A DNA stretch of 64,000 bases from Streptantibioticus ferralitis (GTDB lineage: Bacteria; Actinomycetota; Actinomycetes; Streptomycetales; Streptomycetaceae): contig NZ_JARHTQ010000010.1 in NCBI RefSeq assembly GCF_029223525.1, positions 186,001 to 250,000 of the forward strand, given 5' to 3'. The translations under genes were made by a program, and so were the position numbers. Numbering within the stretch: the first letter of the stretch is position 1; every line of letters starts with the position of its first letter. This document shows positions 17,250 through 25,566 of the stretch, in pieces. Below the pieces are notes generated by a model. The model saw nothing but the letters and a program-made list of their open reading frames with translations. It was not told the origin of the DNA and ran no database searches.

Positions 17250-18068
17250 ATGCTGGATCCGCAGCCCCTGAGCGCCGCGCGTACCTTCTTGTTCGTTCCC
17301 GCCGACCGGCCCGAGTGCTTCGCCAAGGCCGCCCGCAGCGGCGCGGACGCGGTCGTCCTCGACCTGGAGGACACCGTGGCACCGGAGGCGAAAGGCGTCG
17401 CTCGCGCGAACGTCAGTGCATGGTTGCACGAGGGGCACGATGCTGTCGTCCGAGTCAATGCGGTGGGCAGCCCCTGGTATGAGGACGACCTGAACGCGCT
17501 CGTCGGTGCCCCACAAGCCGTCATGCTCCCGAAGGCACAAGAGGCCTGCGAGGTCAGTGGCACGCTGGACCGCCTGGCGGCAGCATCGCTCGTCATCCCA
17601 CTGGTCGAAACCGCGGCCGGTGTCATCGCGGCTCGCACCCTGTGCGCGGTGCCCGGCGTCGTTCGCCTCGCGTTCGGGCATCTTGACCTCGCCGCCGAAC
17701 TGGGCGTCGATCCAACGTCGCGGCAGGCGCTCCTGCATGCCCGGAGCGCGCTCGTCCTCGCTGCCGCGGCGGCAAGCCGCGCCGCACCCGTGGACGGAGT
17801 CACGACCGACGTCCGTGATCCCGCTGCGGTCGCAGATGATGCCCGCCACTGCCTCGAATTGGGATTCACCGGCAAGTTGTGCATCCACCCCGGCCAAGTC
17901 GCCATCGTGCACCAGGTCATGGCTCCCTCGGAAGCCGAACTGGCCTGGGCACACCAGATCATGGCCGTCGCGAGTACGGGTGGTGTGACTTCGCATGCTG
18001 GTCAGATGATCGATCGCCCAGTGATGCTGCGAGCCCAAGCCCTGATCGACCGCGCCGGGCGGCCCTGA
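17250..18068 (+). CDS. HpcH/HpaI aldolase / citrate lyase beta-like CoA ester lyase
   Basis: A 272-residue TIM-barrel protein. It starts SAARTFLFVPADRPECFAKA, with the Asp-Glu metal site in ADAVVLDLEDTVAPEAKG, the substrate Arg in HDAVVRVNAVGSPWY, MLPKAQ, and the late GFTGKLCIHPGQVAIVH. These match CitE-like CoA ester lyases that cleave or hydrolyse malyl- or methylmalyl-type CoA esters with Mg2+. ATG 17250 begins the homology. A possible dehydratase remnant precedes it, suggesting a former acyl-CoA catabolic operon. Confidence 0.9.
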   Translation: MLDPQPLSAARTFLFVPADRPECFAKAARSGADAVVLDLEDTVAPEAKGVARANVSAWLHEGHDAVVRVNAVGSPWYEDDLNALVGAPQAVMLPKAQEACEVSGTLDRLAAASLVIPLVETAAGVIAARTLCAVPGVVRLAFGHLDLAAELGVDPTSRQALLHARSALVLAAAAASRAAPVDGVTTDVRDPAAVADDARHCLELGFTGKLCIHPGQVAIVHQVMAPSEAELAWAHQIMAVASTGGVTSHAGQMIDRPVMLRAQALIDRAGRP

Positions 18069-18257
18069 GCTCTGCTCGCCTTCGCGTGCCACTTCCGCGA
18101 TGCCCCGCTTCCGCTCTTCGGAGCTCACCCCACCCACACCACTTTCCGCCGACTGGTCGAAGCCCCCGGTATCGGCGGCGATCAGCACGAAAACACGTGG
18201 GCGTTGCCTGCGCACTGTGCGGCAGCCCGGCTGAGCGGCGCCCGGCCATCGGATGGA

Positions 18258-19139
18258 TCAGAGGCGGGACGGCCGGTCCGTCCGGGCAGGCTCGGAGTGC
18301 TCGGCTATTCCGGCCGTGTCTACGGACTCTTCGGCGAGCGAGCGGAGCAAGGCGAAGGCCTCCGCCGTGGGAGTCGCCGGTTCCGCCTGGTAGACGACCA
18401 GCTGCTGGTCAGGGGCGCTGTTCACCGTGAAGGCACTGAACTGGATCTCCAGAACACCCACTTGGGGATGTCTGAGGGTCTTTCCCTCCTGCTTCTTGCC
18501 CTTGACCTCATGGCACGCCCACAGAGCCGAGAACTCCTCGCTCCCCGATGAGAGCTCCTCGACGACCTCAGTGACCCTCGTCGATTCGGGATCGAATCCG
18601 TACGCCGCACGGAGCTCAGCGACGCACGAGTGTGCGGCGCGTTCCCAGTCCTGATAGAACTCCCGGCCGGCCGGGTCGAGGAAGACCATACGAGCCAGAT
18701 TGTCGGCGCGCTCGAATCCGCTGTGGAGCGCTGTGGCCACTCGGTTGCATGCCAGGATGTCCAAGGCAGGGCCGAGCACGAAGGCCGGTGTGTCGGGCCA
18801 GCTTTCCATGAGCCGCAACAACTGCGGACTGACGTGGGTCCGGCCCGGCGACGTACGACGGACCGCAGCAGGGGCAGCCAGCCTCCGCAGATGGCCGGCA
18901 GCCTCGTCTTCCAGTTTCAGGGCTCTGGCCACGGCGTCGATGACCTGCGGGGACGGATTGGTTTCACGTCCCTGTTCGAGGCGGATGTAGTAGTCGTTGC
19001 TCACCCCAGCCAGCAGCGCCACTTCTTCCCGTCGCAGTCCCGCGACGCGGCGATGTCCGACGTCCGGCAGCCCCACATCCTGCGGCTTCAGAGCCTGTCG
19101 CCGTGCTCTGAGGAACTCGCCGAGGGGAGTGCCACTCAT
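18258..19139 (-). CDS. XRE-family regulator with MmyB-like ligand-binding domain
   Basis: A 293-residue protein. The N-terminal HTH reads LGEFLRARRQALKPQDVGLP, then RRVAGLRREEVALLAGVSND and YYIRLEQGRE. The C-terminal PAS-like MmyB domain begins near residue 110, with DILACNRVATALHSGF and RHPQVGVLEIQF. Family members bind small ligands such as fatty acids and often regulate a neighbouring reductase. ATG 19139 starts directly. A paralogue lies 24 bases away on the same strand. Confidence 0.93.
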   Translation of the reverse strand: MSGTPLGEFLRARRQALKPQDVGLPDVGHRRVAGLRREEVALLAGVSNDYYIRLEQGRETNPSPQVIDAVARALKLEDEAAGHLRRLAAPAAVRRTSPGRTHVSPQLLRLMESWPDTPAFVLGPALDILACNRVATALHSGFERADNLARMVFLDPAGREFYQDWERAAHSCVAELRAAYGFDPESTRVTEVVEELSSGSEEFSALWACHEVKGKKQEGKTLRHPQVGVLEIQFSAFTVNSAPDQQLVVYQAEPATPTAEAFALLRSLAEESVDTAGIAEHSEPARTDRPSRL

Positions 19140-19163
19140 TTCTTCAGGCTAGACGATCCTGCG

Positions 19164-20126
19164 TCACAGCCACGAAAGCCGGCGATCCGGATCCGTTTCG
19201 ATGATGGCGGATCCGTACTCACGGCCTGCCCCGGACGGCAGTTGGCGACCGCTCCTGCGGGCCGTGCCCTCCGGGACGTCGACGGGGCTATTGGTCCAGC
19301 TGGCCAGGAGGCGCAAGGCCGTTTCGGACGCCGAACCGGGTTCTGTCGTGTAGATGCACAGGATCTGGTCTTCCTCGGAGGGGAGCGCCATCGCCTGGTA
19401 GCTGACGGTGACCTTCCCGACCACGGGGTGGTGGTAGGACTTGGCTCCGTCGGTGTGTTCATACACGTTCCGCTCGGCCCAGTGGCGGCGGAAGCAGTCG
19501 CTGTGGACGGAGAGTTCCCCGACGAGTTCGTTGAGCAGCGGGTCGTCGGGGTGGCGGCCCGCATCCATGCGCAGCATTGCCGCGGTGTCGGAGGCCACGG
19601 TCCCCCAGTCCGCGTAGAGGTCGCGTGCGTGATCGTCCAGGAAGACGAACCGCGCCAGATTACGTTCCCGCGCCGGCAACGCGTCGAAGTCGGCGATGAG
19701 GGCCTCGGCGAGGCGGTTGGCGGCCAGGACGTCGGTGCGGCGTCCGAGCACGAAGGCAGGGCAGAACGCACGGTCCACGGCGTCCAGGAGCTGGTATGTC
19801 GCGCGGCGGACGCGCTGCGGCCGGGGCGGGTGGCTGCGCGGCGGAGGGGGGTCGGGTGTGGCCAGGTCGAACAGGTGGGCACGTTCGGTGTCGTCCAGGC
19901 GCAGGGCTCGTGCGAGCGCGTCGAGCACGGGGGGCGAGGCGGTGCGGGCGCGACCCTGCTCCAGACGCGTGTAGTAGTCGGAGCTGACACCGGCCAGGTG
20001 AGCCAGTTCCTCGCGGCGCAGCCCCGGGACACGGCGCCGCGTCGTGTCCGGCATACCGGCCTGCGCGGGGGTCAGACGCGCGCGGCGCGAGCGGAGGAAT
20101 TCACCCATTTCTAGGTTTTTGTTCAT
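19164..20126 (-). CDS. XRE-family regulator with MmyB-like ligand-binding domain, paralogue
   Basis: Same architecture as the previous gene: GEFLRSRRARLTPAQAGMPD, RRRVPGLRREELAHLAGVSS, DYYTRLEQGRART, then DVLAANRLAEALIADFDALP and YHHPVVGKVTVSYQAMALPS. ATG 20126 (MNKNLEMGEF) or ATG 20108 (MGEF) may start; neither has a strong SD. It lies 24 bases upstream of its paralogue, so they may be co-transcribed. The tail after residue 295 is longer and unlike the paralogue. Confidence 0.92.
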   Translation of the reverse strand: MNKNLEMGEFLRSRRARLTPAQAGMPDTTRRRVPGLRREELAHLAGVSSDYYTRLEQGRARTASPPVLDALARALRLDDTERAHLFDLATPDPPPPRSHPPRPQRVRRATYQLLDAVDRAFCPAFVLGRRTDVLAANRLAEALIADFDALPARERNLARFVFLDDHARDLYADWGTVASDTAAMLRMDAGRHPDDPLLNELVGELSVHSDCFRRHWAERNVYEHTDGAKSYHHPVVGKVTVSYQAMALPSEEDQILCIYTTEPGSASETALRLLASWTNSPVDVPEGTARRSGRQLPSGAGREYGSAIIETDPDRRLSWL

Positions 20127-20309
20127 GCGCCCAGTGTGTGCCGCCACCGCGGACGTGGGGACCGCTGAGGGTGGCCGTGCGACACCCAGGATGTGCAGGG
20201 CGACGATAAGCCGTCCACGCGGCTGTTTGTGGTGATTCGGTGGTTGTCAGACGGCTGAAACAGCTCCATTCCATCCCCAGCCGGCAAAGAGCAAGAGAGG
20301 CCTCTGGCA

Positions 20310-20846
20310 ATGGCTATCCTGACCGTCGATACACTCCCTGCCGATCCAGCGGGAGCAGCCAGAACCGACGACCCCGTGCCAGCCACCACCCGGGTGTGGG
20401 ACCCTGCCGGGGCCACGGGAACGCCCACTGCGCGCCCTCCCTACGCTCTCGGGGTTCTGGGGAGCGCCCGTGTCTGTACCGCGGAGGACGCCACGGTAAC
20501 CGCGGCACCCCAGGCAACGGAACGAGTGCGGCCTGTAGTGCGGGCCCACCCGGAATCCGACCTCGACGCCGGTGGGACCGCGCACCCTCCCCGGACCGCT
20601 GACGACGGCGACCAGCAGTGGCTGGTGGGATTCCGCTTCCGTACGCCGACGGGCTGGCTGGTGCGGCACTACTACCTCATCACCCAAGCCGAGGACGAGA
20701 CCCACGCCATCCGGCTGGCAGGACAGCGTGCCCGCAGCGCGCCCGAGCGCAAGGCCCACGACTACGCCGCACTCGACGAGCGCTGGGCGGAGATCCGCCG
20801 GATCCGGCGTGATGCCCTCGGCTACTGGCACCTTTCTGCGCTCTAG
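20310..20846 (+). CDS. Hypothetical protein
   Basis: A 178-residue frame. The first 100 residues are Pro/Ala/Thr-rich and probably disordered. The C-terminal 75 residues look folded: QWLVGFRFRTPTGWLVRHYY, LITQAEDETHAIRLAGQRAR, RAHDYAALDERWAEIRRIRR-like helix. I do not recognise the family. The start ATG 20310 follows AGAGAGGCC. The ordered tail supports a real gene, but the disordered part could be a fusion. Confidence 0.5.
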   Translation: MAILTVDTLPADPAGAARTDDPVPATTRVWDPAGATGTPTARPPYALGVLGSARVCTAEDATVTAAPQATERVRPVVRAHPESDLDAGGTAHPPRTADDGDQQWLVGFRFRTPTGWLVRHYYLITQAEDETHAIRLAGQRARSAPERKAHDYAALDERWAEIRRIRRDALGYWHLSAL

Positions 20847-20929
20847 CTTGATCTTTATCCACGGGCTTCGAGTGGCCGGGGACGCACCTGACGCGGATCT
20901 CTGAGCTGGTGATCCGGCACCTGGCCGCC

Positions 20930-21025
20930 GAGCAGGCACGCTATTCCTGACGACCGAGGGCCTGACCTCGGGTGAGATCGTCGCGCGCCTCACGCAGGTG
21001 TACGGGATGAGCGCCGTCGGCCCGG
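20930..21025 (+). pseudogene. IS256-family transposase scrap, antisense to the MFS 3' end
   Basis: The plus strand reads LTTEGLTSGEIVARLTQVYG, then MSAVGP, close to the LYAKGLTTGEIxAHLxEIYG motif of IS256 transposases. It overlaps the end of the MFS gene on the other strand and supplies its stop codon. Nothing else of the transposase is present. Confidence 0.55.
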
Positions 21026-22284
21026 TTCGTCTTTCGGTGGCTTCCCCGAGCGCGGTGGGTGGTCTCATCCTGAGGCCGAGCCCGGCGTGTGTCCTCAGCC
21101 GCAGCGCGCCAGGCTCCCAGCGCCGCGATCGTGCCCGCTGCAAGGATGCCAGCCACTACCCGCAAGATCATGGCAAAGCCCGTCGGGGCGAGGGTGCCAG
21201 CCAGCACCGGCCCCAGGCTGGCACCGATGAACATTCCGCAGGCGTACAGCGCCAGCGCGGCGCCGCGTGTCTCTCCGGCGGCGGCGCCGACGGCCTCCAC
21301 CACCGCCGGGGCGGCCGCCGCAACGCCCGAGACGAACACCAGCAGCACCGCGGCGAGCGCCAACGTCTGGCCCCCCAACACGGATGCGGCCGCGACGGCC
21401 GGCACGGTCAGCGCCATCGCGGAGGCCACCCTCGGCAGCGCGGACCATCGGCGCAGCAACGGGGTCAGCAGCGGTACCGCAACCAGGGCGGGCAGTGCCG
21501 CCGTGCGCAGCGCGAGCACCGCTCCGGGCGATCCGGCCACGCTGGGCGGACCGGCCAGGGCGACTGCGGTGTACAGAGCAACGAAGCTGCCCATCAGTGC
21601 CACCGTCACCGCGTACAGTGCCAACAGCCGGGGCCGGGACAGCAGGCGCGGCATCGCGGTGAACGCGGCACGGAAGTCGGCCGTGGCGTCGCCGCCCCCG
21701 CCGTGCAGCACGGCTCGGGCCACTGGAACGGCGCCCGCCATTGCGGCGGCGCCCAGCAGGAACACTGGTCGCCAGCCCAAAGCCGATTCCACCGCCTGCG
21801 CGGCGATCTGCATCAGCACGGCCGACGCCAGCATCCCGCTGGTCAGGCAGGTGAGTGCGACCGGGCGGTGGGCCGGGGCCAACCGCCCAGCGGTGTACGA
21901 CAGTGCGGCGGGCGTGAAGGCGGAGGCGGACAGGCCCTGGACGGCTCGCAGCGTCATCGCCCAGTCCAGGCCGGGTGCGGCGGCAACTGCGGCGGTGGCG
22001 ACCGCGCACGCGGCCAGACCACCAGTGATCATGGCGCGTTGACCGAAGCGGTCGGCCAGTGGGCCGGTGAACAGGAAGCCGGTGGCGTAGGCCAGACCGA
22101 AAGCAGTGGCGGTCCAGGTGACTTGACCGCCGCTGACGCCGAAGTCAGCGGACATCGGGTCGATCAGTGCGAGTACAACGTACATCTGGCCGACGACCAG
22201 GATGCCGAGGGCGGTAAGCAGGGTGACGGTACGTCGAGCCGGCACCCACGGCGCGGCAGCTGGGCTGGAGGTGGCGAGGGGCAT
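20941..22284 (-). CDS. Major facilitator superfamily transporter
   Basis: A 447-residue membrane protein with about 12 hydrophobic segments. The family loop 2-3 motif is GPLADRFGQRAMI and an AraJ/drug-efflux-like start reads LTALGILVVGQMYVVLALID. ATG 22284 is chosen because the hydrophobic part starts about 20 residues later; the frame upstream is antisense to other DNA. The last 30 residues (HRKTNRADGAHPVHLREARD...) are encoded antisense to an IS256 scrap, so the native C-terminus has been replaced. Transport function is probably intact because the change follows the last membrane helix. An Atu4866 remnant lies just upstream. Confidence 0.88.
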   Translation of the reverse strand: MPLATSSPAAAPWVPARRTVTLLTALGILVVGQMYVVLALIDPMSADFGVSGGQVTWTATAFGLAYATGFLFTGPLADRFGQRAMITGGLAACAVATAAVAAAPGLDWAMTLRAVQGLSASAFTPAALSYTAGRLAPAHRPVALTCLTSGMLASAVLMQIAAQAVESALGWRPVFLLGAAAMAGAVPVARAVLHGGGGDATADFRAAFTAMPRLLSRPRLLALYAVTVALMGSFVALYTAVALAGPPSVAGSPGAVLALRTAALPALVAVPLLTPLLRRWSALPRVASAMALTVPAVAAASVLGGQTLALAAVLLVFVSGVAAAAPAVVEAVGAAAGETRGAALALYACGMFIGASLGPVLAGTLAPTGFAMILRVVAGILAAGTIAALGAWRAAAEDTRRARPQDETTHRARGSHRKTNRADGAHPVHLREARDDLTRGQALGRQE

Positions 22285-22349
22285 GGCGGAAGGCTCCGGT
22301 GGGACGGCGGCCGGATGCCCGCGTGGGGGCGCCCGGCGCGGCGGGGTGG

Positions 22350-22480
22350 TCAGGGGCGGGTGAAGCGGTAGCCCGCGTGGTGCAGCACCTCGCCGTCGAA
22401 CTCGCCGAACGCCCAGAAGCCGAGATCGTCGAGATAGTCGATGCGGGTGCCGTCGATCCAGGAGCGGCCCTGGTATGCAC
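22350..22480 (-). pseudogene. Atu4866-domain remnant upstream of the MFS gene
   Basis: The end of the domain is intact: SAYQGRSWIDGTRIDYLDDL, GFWAFGEFDGEVLHHAGYRF and a stop. The first half (PYVGMWVTADG...LLPDGRYDE) is missing, replaced by unrelated sequence back to an ATG at 22592. It precedes the MFS start by 66 bases. Confidence 0.75.
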
Positions 22481-22592
22481 TGGGCCGGGCGGACACCTCG
22501 GCGACCTCCATCCTTCTGACTCGCGCCATGGCTAACCAGGCCGGTCTGCTCCTGGGTGCGCGGCACCCAGCGCACCGGTCGGGGCCGGTCAC

Positions 22593-22849
22593 GAGTCACC
22601 CACCCATGCGCGTCGCCGCCTGTATGCCTCCGCCACGGCGATCGAGGCGATCACACCAGGCGCGCAGAACGCTGTACGTGCGGATACTGCATCCGCGCTG
22701 TTCAGAGGCCTGACGCACGGCCAGGGGTGCGTGGCTGACGTCTACGCCTCTTGTGCGGGAGCCTCTTGGAGCTCGTCGGCCAACTGCGAGCCGCGAGAAC
22801 GGGAGAATCGCTCCCGCCCTCACACAACAACCCTTACGGGACGCCGTTT
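22593..22849. other. Short non-coding stretch with small hairpin
   Basis: No gene is recognised. A CGGGAG-AATCG-CTCCCG hairpin near 22799-22815 may act as a terminator. Confidence 0.4.
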
Positions 22850-23393
22850 AAAGCGTGTTGCAGAAGGCCCTGAACAGGCTTCCTGATGTCGTTGTCAAGC
22901 CGTAGCGGTCGATGGCGGTGTGGCCGTGTGGCGGTGTAGCACCGTCGGTCACGGATCAGGGCCCACAGGACGTTGACGCATCGGCGGGCGAGGGCGAGCA
23001 CGGCCTGGACGTGCTTCTTCCTTTCGGCGCGTTCAGGCTGCCGCCGATAAAGGCGAGGAACTCGACGCCGAGGATCGGGCCGATACCGGGGACGCTTTCG
23101 ACGGTGTCCGCGAGTTCGTGCTCGCGAAATCGGCCCTCGATGGGCTTGTCGGTCTCGGCAATCTACTCGTTGAGGGACATCGCCTCCTCGGCCAGGGTGT
23201 GGACCAGCTCGCGATGGTCTTCTCCCCGGGGACGGCGGTGTGCATGCGGGCGACGGCCTGGGCGGCGTGGTGGAGGCCGTCGCCGCGCTGGCGGCATCCC
23301 GGTGAACGTCTCCACCCACACTCGTCGATCAGCCCCCAATACCCCACCCATACAAGGGAAATGCCCTGATCACGGCCTTCTGCAACACGCTTT
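22850..23393. mobile_element. 544-bp module with 20-bp perfect terminal inverted repeats and an IS110-type transposase remnant
   Basis: The ends 22850-22869 and 23374-23393 are perfect inverted repeats (AAAGCGTGTTGCAGAAGGCC), extending to about 29 bp with two mismatches. Inside, the minus strand encodes IS110 pieces: VHTLAEEAMSLNE, stop, then IAETDKPIEGRFREHELADT, VESVPGIGPILGVEFLAFIG, a jump, and ERKKHVQAVLALARRCVNVL, WALIRDRRCY. The N-terminal DEDD domain and the segment between IGG and the HxQAVLALARR helix are deleted. Long terminal repeats are unusual for IS110. The right end lies exactly at the 3' end of the GH114 gene, replacing its stop codon. Confidence 0.75.
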
Positions 23394-24231
23394 GGCACGT
23401 CTTGCGGACATAGTTCTTGTCGTCCGGGGTTGATACGTCCCTGTCCCGGCGGACGATGCTCAATCGGCTGCCGAAAGTGGAACATGCCTTACGCATGCCC
23501 GGGTCGGTGTACTCGATCACCACGACGTGGTCATCGAAAGCGGACGCGTACCTGCCGCACTCGTCGTGCTCGGCGCACTCTTCGGCGACGGCGAAGTCCA
23601 GGTTGGTCCGGGACCGGCTGTCTGCGAGCTCTACGGTGTTCTTCTGGCCGATGGCCAAGCCCCGGGCGTGCGCGTGCCCAGCCAGCGACGTGATGAAGGC
23701 TTTGGCGTCGTCCGCGGTGAGCAAATTGTTGGAACGGGTGTAACTGTCGTAGTTATCAGGCTCGATGGCGTTGAAACCCTTGTCTGAGCATTCGTCGATC
23801 CAATTGTTGACCTTGACTGCCACGCGCTCGCGTTTGGCGGCGGTGCTGATGTCCAGCAGCGCCTCGTTCCAGTCCGGGTCCATGACGACCCGACCGTCCG
23901 CGTCACGCAGCAGCAGATCGGCGGGCCACTCGCGTTGCGCGTCCGGCTGGGCCTGGAAGGCGTTCACATAGCAGATGTTGTACAGGCTGGCCGCCGGGGA
24001 TGCCGTGTGATCGCGGGTGACGACTACGACGCCGGGCGGCGGGGGGTAAGCACCGCCGATTTGGTAGTCGAAGCCAGCGTGGACAGGGGGCAGGCGCACC
24101 GCAGCGGCACTTGGCCGCGGCGAGTCGCAGGCGGCCAGCACAGTGACGGTTACCGCGACGACGGCGAGCACGGCCCCTGCCCAGGAGCGTCGGACATCGA
24201 CGGCATGATCAGCGCTGATGGTGCACTCCAA
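23329..24231 (-). CDS. Lipoprotein endo-alpha-1,4-polygalactosaminidase-like (GH114)
   Basis: A predicted exported protein with lipobox VTVLAAC near residue 35. The GH114 TIM-barrel features are FDYQIGGAYPPPPGV, YNICYVNAFQAQPDA, DWNEALLDISTAAKR, IEPDNYDSYTRSNN and FAVAEECAEHDECGRY. The family cleaves galactosaminogalactan-like polymers. The paralogue at 33602 ends YVFKTC-stop; here YVRKTC is followed by 21 extra residues encoded by the IS110 module. The enzyme domain is intact, so only the tail is altered. Confidence 0.87.
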   Translation of the reverse strand: MECTISADHAVDVRRSWAGAVLAVVAVTVTVLAACDSPRPSAAAVRLPPVHAGFDYQIGGAYPPPPGVVVVTRDHTASPAASLYNICYVNAFQAQPDAQREWPADLLLRDADGRVVMDPDWNEALLDISTAAKRERVAVKVNNWIDECSDKGFNAIEPDNYDSYTRSNNLLTADDAKAFITSLAGHAHARGLAIGQKNTVELADSRSRTNLDFAVAEECAEHDECGRYASAFDDHVVVIEYTDPGMRKACSTFGSRLSIVRRDRDVSTPDDKNYVRKTCQSVLQKAVIRAFPLYGWGIGG

Positions 24232-24322
24232 TCACATCGTAGGTGCGTCCCCGCCACGGACTACCGGTGTGCGGCATGTCGTCGGTGATGGCGAAGGTCC
24301 GATAGCTGTGGCCGTGCAGAAG

Positions 24323-25062
24323 TCAAACGGTTACCCGGACCGGTAGGTCACGCAGATTCCCGCCTCCTTCGGCGCCGTGGTACCGCCTCCAACACGCGGG
24401 TCGAACGGCCGGATGGAAGCGGGCGGTTGGATCCGGGAGCGGGGCCTCGTTGAGGACGAGTGCGGCGCGGGCGATGTCGCCGATCCGGCTGGGGCTGAGC
24501 GTGGTGCGCTGCAGTGTGCGCCATCGCTGCTTGAGTTCGGCGGCGGTGCGTTCTCCGAGGGCTCTCACGTGTCGCAGCAGGGTGCTGAACATGAGGGTGT
24601 CGACGTGAAGTGCCTGTTCGGACTTGCCCTTTGGGCGGCGGACGGGGATGCGGATGCCGATGCCCGCGCCGATGGAGCCCTTGTCGGCCAGGGTCGGGAG
24701 GCCATCGGCCGCCGCCTTGTACAGAGCGGGCAGGGCGTGGATGCGGGCGGCGGTTGATGTCAGGGGTGGAGCCGGGTTCGACGTCGGAGACCCGCAGCGG
24801 GGTGCCGTCGGGCGCGGACGGGAACTGGATGTTGCCGCCGAATGCTTTGTGCTTCTGGCTGAACCACAGGTCGTTGCCGTTTTCGCGGACGCCCGTGAGG
24901 CGGTCGGACTCGATCAGCGTGCCGTCCAGGATGACGTGCGACATGCCCTCGCGGTGACATCGGGCCGGGACTTCGTGCAGGTCGGGAGCCTGGTCGGTGA
25001 GGACGTCGATGCCTTCGTGCAGGTAGCGGTAGCCGGTGTCCTGGGGCACTCCGGCGTCGCGG
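24323..25062 (-). pseudogene. IS5-family (DDE_Tnp_4) transposase, frameshifted and 5'-truncated
   Basis: The first frame has LARDAGVPQDTGYRYLHEGI, SHVILDGTLIESDRLTG (first Asp) and DLWFSQKHKAFGGNIQFPSA. After VEPGSTPDI near 24755 the frame shifts; the other frame continues LPTLADKGSIGAGIGIRIPV, then ELKQRWRTLQRTTLSPSRIG. A stop codon directly precedes LARDAG, so the N-terminus is lost. The element is inactive. Confidence 0.8.
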
Positions 25063-25566
25063 GCCAGCTACGGACATGATCTTGTGGTGAGACCTGTTCT
25101 ACCAGGGGCTTTACGTCTGCTCGAAGCCAGGTACCGCTCGTCCGATCCGCTCGGGAACGAGCGGATCGCCCCAGTCCGCGAAGGTCATCTCGCTGGGAAA
25201 ACCTCACTGGCTCAAGCACCGTCGCGACGCTATCGCCGCAGATTAGGGCGTGTCGCCAACTACGGAGCTCAGACTCGTCATAGCCGCCGGTGGAACCGGG
25301 TAGATCGACCGCGTCGCAGAGAGAACTCAGTGGTGCGGCGCGGCGACAACGGCTGTGGGGCCTTCCGTCGCACGAACGGCTCGGTCATGCGAAACGCTCT
25401 GCCGGCACCGCACCGCGGTCATGGACGGTGCCACGCGGCCGCCGGGTAAACCTGCTGGATCGCGGGTTGCCCCGGAAGGCTGAAGCACCCTAGCGCGAAT
25501 ACGGAGGGTGATGCCACTGTCTCATTCTGTATGCATGGGCGAGTGTCACATGACAGGGGGTGGGCC
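25063..25566. other. Non-coding stretch before the LAL gene, with a 10-bp hairpin
   Basis: No gene is recognised. CGATCCGCTC-GGGAAC-GAGCGGATCG at 25143-25168 is a perfect 10-bp hairpin of unknown role. The promoter of the LAL gene should lie near the right end. Confidence 0.5.

Noticed and set aside
20998..22371. A 457-codon plus-strand open frame
   Set aside because: It is antisense to the MFS transporter and is composed of Gly/Arg/Gln-rich sequence.
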